DNA of 64,000 nt from Imbricaverruca yamaguchii. Lineage: Eukaryota > Arthropoda > Thecostraca > Neoverrucidae. Both the position numbers and the translations under genes were made by a program. Below, piece by piece: positions 37,601-49,600 of this stretch. Within the stretch, counting starts at the first letter, position 1; every line of letters starts with the position of its first letter. A model generated the notes under the pieces. It worked only from the letters and a program-made list of their open reading frames with translations, was not told where the DNA came from and made no database searches. Location: positions 151,001-215,000 of the forward strand of contig JAOTOL010001197.1 of NCBI GenBank assembly GCA_034440575.1. Direction: 5' to 3'.

Positions 37601-40600
37601 TGACAGTACTGAACAGTGCCACTGTCGGCCAGTACCACTGACAGTGACGTACCGAACACTGACACACAGGAGACCTCAGTACCGTGCTGGTCACGTGACT
37701 GCACCACCAGACGGAGGGTGGCCCCCGACACACAGGAGACCTCAGTACCGTGCTGGTCACGTGACTGCACCACCAGACGGAGGGTGGCCCCGACACACAG
37801 GAGACCTCAGTACCGTGCTGGTCACGTGACTGCACCACCAGACGGAGGGTGGCCGCCGACACACAGGAGACCTCAGTACCGTGCTGGTCACGTGACTGCA
37901 CCACCAGACGGAGGGTGGCCCCGACACACAGGAGACCTCAGTACCGTGCTGGTCACGTGACTGCACCACCAGACGGAGGGTGGCCCCGACACACAGGAGA
38001 CCTCAGTACCGTGCTGGTCACGTGACTGCACCACCAGACGGAGGGTGGCCCCGACACACAGGAGACCTCAGTACCGTGCTGGTCACGTGACTGCACCACC
38101 AGACGGAGGGTGGCCCCGACACACAGGAGACCTCAGTACCGTGCTGGTCACGTGACTGCACCACCAGACGGAGGGTGGCCCGCCGACACACAGGAGACCT
38201 CAGTACCGTGCTGGTCACGTGACTGCACCACCAGACGGAGGGTGGCCCCGACACACAGGAGACCTCAGTACCGTGCTGGTCACGTGACTGCACCACCAGA
38301 CGGAGGGTGGCCCCGACACACAGGAGACCTCAGTACCGTGCTGGTCACGTGACTGCACCACCAGACGGAGGGTGGCCCCCGACACACAGGAGACCTCAGT
38401 ACCGTGCTGGTTACGTGACTGCACCACCAGACGGAGGGTGGCCCGACACACAGGAGACCTCAGTACCGTGCTGGTCACGTGACTGCACCACCAGACGGAG
38501 GGTGGCGCCGACACACAGGAGACCTCAGTACCGTGCTGGTCACGTGACTGCACCACCAGACGGAGGGTGGCCCCGACACACAGGAGACCTCAGTACCGTG
38601 CTGGTCACGTGACTGCACCACCAGACGGAGGGTGGCCCCCGACACACAGGAGACCTCAGTACCGTGCTGGTCACGTGACTGCACCACCAGACGGAGGGTG
38701 GCCCCCCGACACACAGGAGACCTCAGTACCGTGCTGGTCACGTGACTGCACCACCAGACGGAGGGTGGCCCCGACACACAGGAGACCTCAGTACCGTGCT
38801 GGTCACGTGACTGCACCACCAGACGGAGGGTGGCCCCGACACACAGGAGACCTCAGTACCGTGCTGGTCACGTGACTGCACCACCAGACGGAGGGTGGCC
38901 CCGACACACAGGAGACCTCAGTACCGTGCTGGTCACGTGACTGCACCACCAGACGGAGGGTGGCCCCGACACACAGGAGACCTCAGTACCGTGCTGGTCA
39001 CGTGACTGCACCACCAGACGGAGGGTGGCCCCGACACACAAGAAGACCTCAGTACCGTGCTGGTCACGTGACTGCACCACCAGACGGAGGGTGGCCCCCA
39101 CACAGGAGACCTCAGTACCGTGCTGGTCACGTGACTGCACCACCAGACGGAGGGGGGCCCCCCCCAAAAACAGGAGACCTCAGTACCGTGCTGGTCACGT
39201 GACTGCACCACCAGACGGAGGGTGGCCCCGACACACAGGAGACCTCAGTACCGTGCTGGTCACGTGACTGCACCACCAGACGGAGGGTGGCGCCGACACA
39301 CAGGAGACCTCAGTACCGTGCTGGTCACGTGACTCTGCACCACCAGACGGAGGGTGGCCCCCGACACACAGGAGACCTCAGTACCGTGCTGGTCACGTGC
39401 TGCGTGACCACCCCAGACGGAGGGTGGCCCCGACACACAGGAGACCTCAGTACCGTGCTGGTCACGTGACTGCACCACCAGACGGAGGGTGGCCCCCACA
39501 CACAGGAAACCAGTCCGTGCTGGTCACGTGACTGCACCACCAGGGGGGTGGCCCCGACACACAGGAGACCTCAGTACCGTGCTGGTCACGTGACTGCACC
39601 ACCAGACGGAGGGTGGCGCCGCGACACACAGGAGACCTCAGTACCGTGCTGGTCACGTGACTGCACCACCAGACGGAGGGTGGCCCCGACACACAGGAGA
39701 CCTCAGTACCGTGCTGGTCACGTGACTGCACCACCAGACGGAGGGTGGCCCCCCGACACACAGGAGACCTCAGTACCGTGCTGGTCACGTGACTGCACCA
39801 CCAGACGGAGGGTGGCCCCGACACACAGGAGACCTCAGTACCGTGCTGGTCACGTGACTGCACCACCAGACGGAGGGTGGCCGCCGACACACAGGAGACC
39901 TCAGTACCGTGCTGGTCACGTGACTGCACCACCAGACGGAGGGTGGCCCCGCCACACAGGGACCCCCCCCACTTTAAAAAAGAGGGGCAAAAAAAACAAA
40001 AAGTACCGTGCTGGTCACGTGACTGCACCACCAGACGGAGGGTGGCCCCCGACACACAGGAGACCTCAGTACCGTGCTGGTCACGTGACTGCACCACCAG
40101 ACGGAGGGTGGCCCCGACACACAGGAGACCTCAGTACCGTGCTGGTCACGTGACTGCACCACCAGACGGAGGGTGGCCTCGACACACAGGAGACCTCAGT
40201 ACCGTGCTGGTCACGTGACTGCACCACCAGACGGAGGGTGGCCCCGACACACAGGAGACCTCAGTACCGTGCTGGTCACGTGACTGCACCACCAGACGGA
40301 GGGTGGCGCCGACACACAGGAGACCTCAGTACCGTGCTGGTCACGTGACTGGCACCACCAGACGGAGGGTGGCCCCGACACACAGGAGACCTCAGTACCG
40401 TGCTGGTCACCGTTGGTACGTGACTGCACCACCAGACGGAGGGTGGCCCCGACACACAGGAGACCTCAGTACCGTGCTGGTCACGTGACTGCACCACCAG
40501 ACGGAGGGTGGCGCCGACACACAGGAGACCTCAGTACCGTGCTGGTCACGTGACTGCACCACCAGACGGAGGGTGGCCCCGACACACAGGAGACCTCAGT

Positions 40601-43600
40601 ACCGTGCTGGTCACGTGACTGAGGGCCCCGACACACAGGAGACCTCAGTACCGTGCTGGTCACGTGACTGCACCACCAGACGGAGGGGGGCCCCGACACC
40701 ACAGGAGACCTCAGTACCGTGCTGGTCACGTGACTGCACCACCAGACGGAGGGTGGCCCCGACACACAGGAGACCTCAGTACCGTGCTGGTCACGTGACG
40801 GCACCACCAGCCGGAGGTCGGCGCCTATACACGACGGCACCCTCTCACCTGGTTAAGCTCCTCGATGTCCAGGCAGAGTATGTCATTGAGGTAGTGGATG
40901 TGGTCGAGGTGTTCGGCCACCAGGTCCCCCAGACGACCCCTGCACTGGTGGCTGCCGACACACGGTCGCACAGTCAGCCACGCGACACACCCACACCCGG
41001 CCCGTACACGAGACGCAGGGGCTGCTGGCCAGCACTGGTGGAGACGCTACCACAGACACCCGGCCCGTACATGAGACGCAGGGGCTGCTGGCCAGCACTG
41101 GTGGAGACGCTACCACAGACACCCGGCCCGTACATGAGACGCAGGGGCTGCTGGTCAGCACTGGTGGAGACGCTACCACAGACACCCGGCGCGTACACGA
41201 GACACTGGCGCTGCTGGTCAGCACTGGTGGAGACGCTACCACAGACACCCGGCCCGTACATGAGACGCAGGGGCTGCTGGCCAGCACTGGTGGAGACGCT
41301 ACCACAGACACCCGGCCCGTACACGAGACACTGGCGCTGCTGGTCAGCACTGGTGGAGACGCCACCTCGGGCCGGGAGGAGCGCGGCCGGGGCAGTCGTT
41401 CCACAGCCCAGTGTTGGGCTCAGAATATGCAGTCTACACCATATGCCTGGTGCTAAATTTGATTCGAGAAAGTGGTGCATCACCTGAGGCCCCAAGAGTC
41501 CTCAGCCGCGCTCGGCAGTCCGCCGCATCGGTCACTGAACACGCACAGCGCCAGAGCACAGACACCATGGCCGGAACAAACAAAAACAAACTACAGGCGG
41601 CCAACTTGGTAACATACGTGTACGTACTCCGTTGCACAGTCCGCATCTGGAGTCACTCCACACAGACTGGTCCAGGTCGGGCACGTGGTCCGTACCTGGA
41701 GTAACTCCACACAGACTGGTCCAGGTCGGGCACGTGGTCCGTACCTGGAGTCACTCCACACAGACTAGTCCAGGTCGGGCACGTGGTCCGTACCTGGAGT
41801 AACTCCACACAGACTGGTCCAGGTCGGGCACGTGGTCCGTACCTGGAGTCACTCCACACAGACTGGTCCAGGTCGGGCACGTGGTCCGTACCTGGAGCCA
41901 CTCCACACAGACTGGTCCAGGTCGGGACGTGGTCCGTACTGGAGTCCCACACAAACTAGTAGGTCGGGCACGTGGTCGTACCTGGAGTCTCCACAGACTG
42001 GTCCAGGTCGGGCCGTGGTCCGACCTGGTCCTCACAGACTGTCCAGGTCGGGCACGTGGTCCGTACCTGGGCCACTCCACAGACTGGTCCAGGTCGGGCA
42101 CGTGGTCCGTACTGGAGTACTCCCACAAACTGGTCCAGGTCGGGCACGTGGTCCGTACCTGGAGTCACTCCACACAGACTAGTCCAGGTCGGGCACGTGG
42201 TCCGTACCTGGAGTCACTCCACACAGACTGGTCCAGGTCGGGCACGTGGTCCGTACCTGGAGTCACTCCACACAGACTGGTCCAGGTCGGGCACGTGGTC
42301 CGTACATGGAGTCACTCCACACAAACTAGTCCAGGTCGGGCACGTGGTCCGTACCTGGAGTCACTCCGTACGCACTGGTCCAGGTCCAGCACGTGGTTGC
42401 CGATGAACCAGACCAGGTTGGTGAAGTATGGCACGGCTGTCACGTCACGGATGAAGCGCAGCATTGACCTGTGTCGTCACACACACCGGCGTCAAACGGG
42501 GGGGGGGGCGGCGGGCGGGGATAGTAAGCTGGAGGAGTGAGATTACTGAGACTACGGATAGATGTTGACACGCCCGGAGTGCTAACACCGGCCTGCATGT
42601 CCTCTTCGCCAGATACACACCAGAGTCGCGTGGATCAGAGCCTGGCAGCAGTGCGATCTGAACTCCATTCTACTCCAATAATGAACGGGACAGCCATACT
42701 CTGCATGAGTCATACAGGATCTCGGGGACAGTTTACCTGGCAGTGCCGATGAGGCAACAGTCGAGAATGCGCTCATATGTCATCTATTCGGTAGATATTT
42801 CGCCTGGCAGTGCCGATGCGGCAACAGTCCGAAATGTGCTCACCTCTCCTCTACCCGGTAGACGTTCAGAGTCAGCGTCCGCACGGCGATCCGCACCATC
42901 GTCTCTGAGTGGTTGAAGAACTTGATGGCCTCCGTGTACAGCGGGAAGTCATTGGTGTGCTGAGGTCACAAGGCGTCAGTTCGGTGTACAGCCAAACGGC
43001 CGCCACCGTTGACTTGTCGGTACGTGGTCGGGGCTGGCTGCTTGCAAGCCTCAAAATTTGCATCACCACGTTTATGGTAATAAGTAGGCCTAGTCACATT
43101 TCATAACTGCATGTACTCATCTAAGATAAATATAAAACCATCCACTTCAATAATTGCATTGCATCACATTTACCGGTACAGTACATACGGTAATACCTAA
43201 GGGTTTGTCCTATATTTACTGTTTACAGACCTAGCAGGGACATGGTCTGTAGGACGACGTCGTATTGATCGTCTAATTACGTGAACGCCACACCTCTCGA
43301 GAAAACGATACATGCACGCGTCAGCACAAACTATTTTTCGAAACTGGATACAGCCACAACGCAGCAATAGATGGAAAATAACTGAACTGTTATCCATTTC
43401 CCTGATTTCCACAAGAAATGACAACACTTAACACACCTAGGCCTGCATCGAAAGTAGGACTCACCTCATTGTAGAAGAAGTGCACCGTGTGCGTGTTGAG
43501 CTTCAGGGAGAGCGTCTTCAGAAAGGAGATGTAGTACGCCATCACTTCTTCGTCAGAGAAGTCAAACTTGTGCACGATTATTGAGTTCACATGGTTATTT

Positions 43601-46600
43601 GAGAGAAGGTAGTCTGCAACATAAGATGTCCACACATTGGTGTCCGTACGCTCCCTATATGCACCATGGCACACCATCTCCACCAGCAGTATACAACTGG
43701 TGTGTTATACACACCATGGCACACCATCTCCACCAGCAGTATACAGCTGGTGTGCTATACACACCATGGTACACCACCACCACCAGCAGTACATAACTGG
43801 TGTGCTATACACACATAAAGACATTAAGACATAAAAGATTAGTGCAACTATGAGCCACAAGGGCCCTTCTTGGTTGCACTCTGTACACTGAACCAGTCGC
43901 CCACCAAATCTGTCAATCAGCCCCCCCCTGTAATACTGAAAAGCAAACCCTCTATTCTTATGATTGCCTATGCTGTTTTTTAAAGATGTTCAATGTGCTG
44001 CTACTGACAATGTTTTCTGGCAGCTGGTTCCAGTGTTCTACTACCCTGTTTGTGAAGAAAGTCTGCCTCAACCTTGTTCTGCTGTGGTTAACTTTAAATT
44101 TGAATTTATGACCTCTAATTGCATCATTTCTGTTCAATTCAAACATTTCCCCAAGATATCCCCTCTCCAGACCATAGACAAATTTAAAGACCTCGATGAG
44201 ATCTCCTCTCAGCCTTCTATATCTAAGTGAAAACATTCAATTTCTTCAATCTTTCCTCATATGCCAGGTTCCTTATGCCATGAACCATTTTTGTAGCCCT
44301 CTTTTGTACTCTCTCTAAAAGCCAACAATCTTTTTCATAACTAGGAGACCAAGCTTGGATGCAGTATTCCAAATGTGGCCTGACATATGCACATCAAAGG
44401 TTCCTGATGACTTCCTCACTTCTGTATGATACATTCCTATTTATTGTCCCGAGTATTCTCAGTCCCTTCTTCCTGGCTTCCTTGGTCTGTTCTGTTGCCC
44501 CCAATTTTGTGCTTAGAATAACACCTAAATCCTTCTCCTGTTGAGTCACTGATAGCACTTGACCACCCATCAAGTGTGGATCCTTCATATGCTGCTTACC
44601 TACATGCATGATTTTGCACTTACCAAAATTAAAATTCATTTGCCATTCTCCGGACCACTCCACAAGTTCGTCTAAGTCTTTTTGCAGCGAGACATGCTCA
44701 TCTTGACCTGCTATTGCCCTCAAGACCTTCAAATCATCCGCAAATTTCAAAACTTTACTGCTTAGGCCACTTTCAATGTTATTTACAAATATAATGAACA
44801 GTAGTGGCCCCAGTACTGACCCCTGGGGGACTCCACTAAGAACATTTTGCCATGACGACTTTGTACCATTTAGCATCACTCTTTGCTGTCTACCTGAAAG
44901 CCACAACGCTATCCATTTTAAGATGCTACCTGCAATACCATGGGACTGAAGCTGCATCATTAACCGTTTATGGGGTACCTTGTCAAAGGCCTTACTAAAG
45001 TCAAGATATGCTATATCAACCTGATTTCCCTGATCAAATTGTTCTGTGGAGAAGTTTAAAAAAAAGTCCAAGAGATTTGTGAGACACGATCGTCATTTTC
45101 TAAACTCATGTTGAGTATCTTGAATCAATCTGCTACCTTCCAGATAACTAACTATTATATCCTTGATAATTGATTCGAGTACCTTGCAGACTAGGGATGT
45201 GAGAATTACTGGCCTATAGTTTTCAACCTTCCCTCTTTCTCCTTTCTTGAAAATAGGAACTACATTTGCCCTCTTTCCAATCGGTTGGAATTTCATTTTG
45301 TGAAACTGATCTACAAAATATTATACTAAGTGGAAATGCCAGTTCCTTTACAGTTTCCCGCAACACCCTAGCATAAATTTCATCAGGTCCTGCTGCCCTG
45401 TTTGGCTTTATTTTCCTGATATGACTGTAAACAACATCACTATCAATGAAATGAACATCATTTATCAGATCACATGTCACTGAACTATGGTGTACGGTCG
45501 GCAGATTGGTCATATCTTCAATGTAAACACTGATTTAAACTGCTTGCTCAGCTCCTCAACCATCTCACTATCCTCACCCAATGTAGTCCCATTTACTTCC
45601 AGTGGACCAATTGTGCTAGAAACTTTACTCAGCTTGTAGAAACTAAAGAACTTTTTACTGTCCCCATTACAGTTTCTGGCTAAATCCAGTTCTTTTGCTC
45701 GCTTGTCTGCTCTGGTTTTTTGCTTCACAGTGTCTCTAGCTTTTCGATACGCCTTTAGATTAACGACATTTGAGGCTTCTTTAAAGACTCTAAATGCAGT
45801 TTTCTTAGACTTAATTGTTTTATCAAGTCTGGTGTAAGCCATGCTGGCTTTCCTACCCTTCTTTTGCGTCTTGGCTTTTGGGGGACATGTCTAATCTGAA
45901 CTTCCTTCAAGTAAGATTTGAACTTTTCCCACATTTCACAGGCATTTAAATAGGAGAATTCTTCTTCCCATCTGATGGCACTTAAAGCCGCTCTCATGCA
46001 GTCAAAGTCTGCTCTGTTGAAATTTGTAACCTTTACCAAATTATCCTTAATAATTTCCCCTGCATGTGCCTTGAATCCAACTATGTTATGGTCACTTCTT
46101 CCCAGAGTTTCTCCTACAGTCAAGTGTTGAACCAAGTCACTTAAATCCGAGAATACAAGGTCCAAGAATGAGCCATGCCTGGTAGGTTCCGATACAAACT
46201 GGTGTAATAACAGGTCCTCTTCAAGGCATTTCCTAAACATTTTGCATGATGGGGAGCCAACACCAGCATTTTCATAACCTTTTAGTTTAAATTCACCAAG
46301 AATAAGGGACTTCCTCTTAAAGTTTCTACTGCTTTCCTCAGAAATTACCATGGTACACCATTACCACCAGCAGTATATAACTGGTGTGCTATACACACCA
46401 TGGTACACCATCACCACCAGCAGTACATAACTGGTGTGCTATACACACCATGGTCCACCATTACCACCAGCAGTGTACAGCTGGTGTGCTATACACATGG
46501 CACACCATCACCAGCAGTTTACAACTGGTGTGCTATACACACCATGACATACCATCGCCACCAGCAGTATACGACTGGTGTGATATACACATCATGGCAC

Positions 46601-49600
46601 ACCAACACCAGCAGCAGTACATAACTGGTGTGCTATACACACCATGGTACACCATCACCACCAGCAGTACATAACTGGTGTGCTATACACACAATGGTCC
46701 ACCATTACCACCAGCAGTGTACAGCTGGTGTGCTATACACATCATGACACACCATCACCAGCAGTTTATAACTGGTGTGCTATACACACCATGACATACC
46801 ATCGCCACCAGCAGTATACAACTGGTGTGATATGCACATCATGGCACACCAACACCAGCAGCAGTATACAACTGGTGTGCTATACACACCACGGCACACC
46901 ACCACCAGCAGTACATAACTGGTCTGTCCGGGTTTGAAGGTATATAGATGCACAGAGCGTCACCGCGGCACTGACGTCACGACTGAAAATAAGCGCTCTG
47001 CAATCCTGGATCTTGAGACAGGGTTGGAAAAATGGTCTGTCCCTGGATTTTTGGCATCCCCAACACAATCGTCTCGTTAAAATTATCCACTCTTTTCTCT
47101 CATTTGGAGGTTGGATGGTGTTTGTTTTGCTGCTATTTGATAGTATTCAAGATTCACTAAAGTGTAAGCTGAGATTTTGATGTCACGGGTTTCAAGAAAA
47201 AACATCCTCTATATTCGGATTATGCAAAAATGCTCCTCTCGCACATCCACGATTATACAGTACAAATACACGCATGTCTGGAGGAAAAAAAATCCAGTCT
47301 TCAAATCCAGAGAGTATAATTGTATAACTGTATCAGACGAGAAAACGTATTTTGTACCACAGTGATATTCAGGTAAACTATTGACGAGCAATAAGCTCGT
47401 AGTTACTGTCAGGCAGCCCCTTTCACTCTTTTTCAGAAAAAACGAGCGGATAACTTAACTCTGGAGAAGATGTTGCTTTAGATGACATAAATCAGAATCC
47501 TTGTTTCCCAGCATTTTCAGCCAGCGTTTTCCGAACCCTGGCTGGTACATAGCCCACCCAATGAACTTCCCAATCGCAGGATAATGCCACTCCTCCACAA
47601 CACGCTGAGACATACGAACATCATTTGCCGATCGTTGAAACCAATTAGCCCTCATGACCGTGATCGGATCGAGTGTCTGTCAACCGTTGTTCACACATAA
47701 ATGCGACAGAAGTACTGAGACATCAAGTATTTTTTGTGTGGAGCGGATTCAGCTGATGGCTCACAGGATAGCCTTTGGCGCCGAATGGTGGCGGGTGGAC
47801 CCGAGTCCAAACGCGACTCGGCTGCGAGAGCCGAACTGGCGATCTCGTGACCAAGAATCAACGTCCTACCGACTGAGCTACGGCGACCCCTCGTTGCGCG
47901 TGAGCGGACGGCACCGAGCCGACGGTCCAGCTGTGTGCGGGGGGACGGGGGAGGGGGCACGGCGGCAGAGTATTGCCACTGGCACCACGACGACGCGGAT
48001 ACAGCACCGACACTGATGACTGCGGCGCTCGGAGTCGGCGCGGCGCCAAAACTGGCCTCGTCACGCCAATACGCGCCAAAACAGGTCGGAAAAAAACACC
48101 ATGTTGATGTCATAACAAGCCCAACTTGCGGTTAACTGCCCTTATCTGATGACCATATCTTATCTGACAACCTTGGTGGATCAGTATATTATTACCGGCA
48201 AGAGGAAGGGCAGGACAAACACCCGTCTGAACTGACACCGAGGGACAGACTGGCAGGAGAGAGGGCAGAACAAGCACCCATCTGCCTGGGTCCGATAGGA
48301 ATACATCACACAGTTCAGATTTACAACACGGAATCACAAAACGTGGCGATTTTGCCCTTTTGTTTCGCTCGTTTGTGGAGACCTTTCCCTCGCGATGCAA
48401 ATAAACTTAACGCACGCACGAAGTAAGCTGAGCTGAAGCGGCCACTCACACAGCGACGTTTCGTTCCTCATGTTCTCGAAGAGGATGTTGAGGGTCTGTA
48501 GCAGCTGAACACAGACGTAGCTGCCGCACCGCTGACGCATGATGTGCAGGAAAAATAACAGCATGTTCTTCTCCAGGAAGAAGCTGTTGACAAAACGCAA
48601 GAGGAGCATTAATCGACAGATTAATCGTCTGGATCCCTCCAGACGAAAACAAACGAGTCAAAATGCATTTCAGCAACAAAGTGCAGTCCCCGTAGTCACT
48701 TTGCTCCGTAATCAATGATTGCACACGAAATAAGCCAACAATTAGTTTCCAGGCCTAGTCTCTAGTTTCTAGGCCTTTCTAGGCTTCACAGACACAAAAA
48801 CCCGTATCATTGGCTGATGAAGTCGAATGCCACAGAACTGAAACAACCATTAACCAGCGAGCGTATTGAACAACGATCCACCCACCATTGCACCGACCTG
48901 ACCAATTATTCGAGTCGCTCAATGGTACGGTTTAATCTGTTGAGTACCTGACTAAGCCAAAAAAAAACATGGCTCGGACGCTAGATATTAGCCGAGCTGT
49001 TGAGTCCTCAGACATGGCACAAGTCAGGTCAAACATGGCTCAGACTTCCTGAGATTCTCTAGTCTTCCCTTGCAACTCGCCAACAAGGACATGGCTGTGA
49101 TTACCAATGACTCGGTACTGGCCAGGCCCGTGTTATTTTCCCCAGCACCGATTCAGCGCTCACGCGCCACTGACACGATACTAACTCGAGCACGGTACTT
49201 CTGGCTTCCCCAGATCAGGATCTGACTAGGTACTGACTCGAGCACGGTACTTCTGGCTTCCCCAGATCAGGATCTGACCAGGTACTGAGTAGAACACGGT
49301 ACTTCTGGTCGCCCCAGATCAGGATCTGACTAGGTACTGACTCGAGCACGGCACTTCTGGCTTCCCCAGATCAGGATCTGACTAGGTACTGACTCGAGCA
49401 CGGTACTTCTGGCTTCCCCAGATCAGGATCTGACTAGGTACTGACTCGAGCACGGTACTTCTGGCTTCCCCAGATCAGGATCTGACCAGGTACTGACTCG
49501 AGCACGGTACTTCTGGTTGCCACAGATCAGGATCTGGCCGGGCACTGACTCGAAAACTATGCTGCCGTTCTGGTCTGATTGCCCCAGATCAGGATCTGAC

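Noticed and set aside
34539..37904. Minus-strand frames over 450 codons with [15 protein letters not shown] repeats
   Set aside because: Artefact of a 45-bp minisatellite inside a CLEC16A intron, with several frames on both strands open at once.
39140..39990. Real insertions such as C and A runs within the 65-bp array
   Set aside because: The homopolymer-rich damaged units look like consensus or assembly errors; I gave them no biological meaning.
42355..42400. Exon 6 donor at CAGTGC/gtacgg
   Set aside because: It gives the wrong phase for exon 7 and deletes four conserved positions. The next site, CTCCAG/gtacgg, fits phase and alignment.
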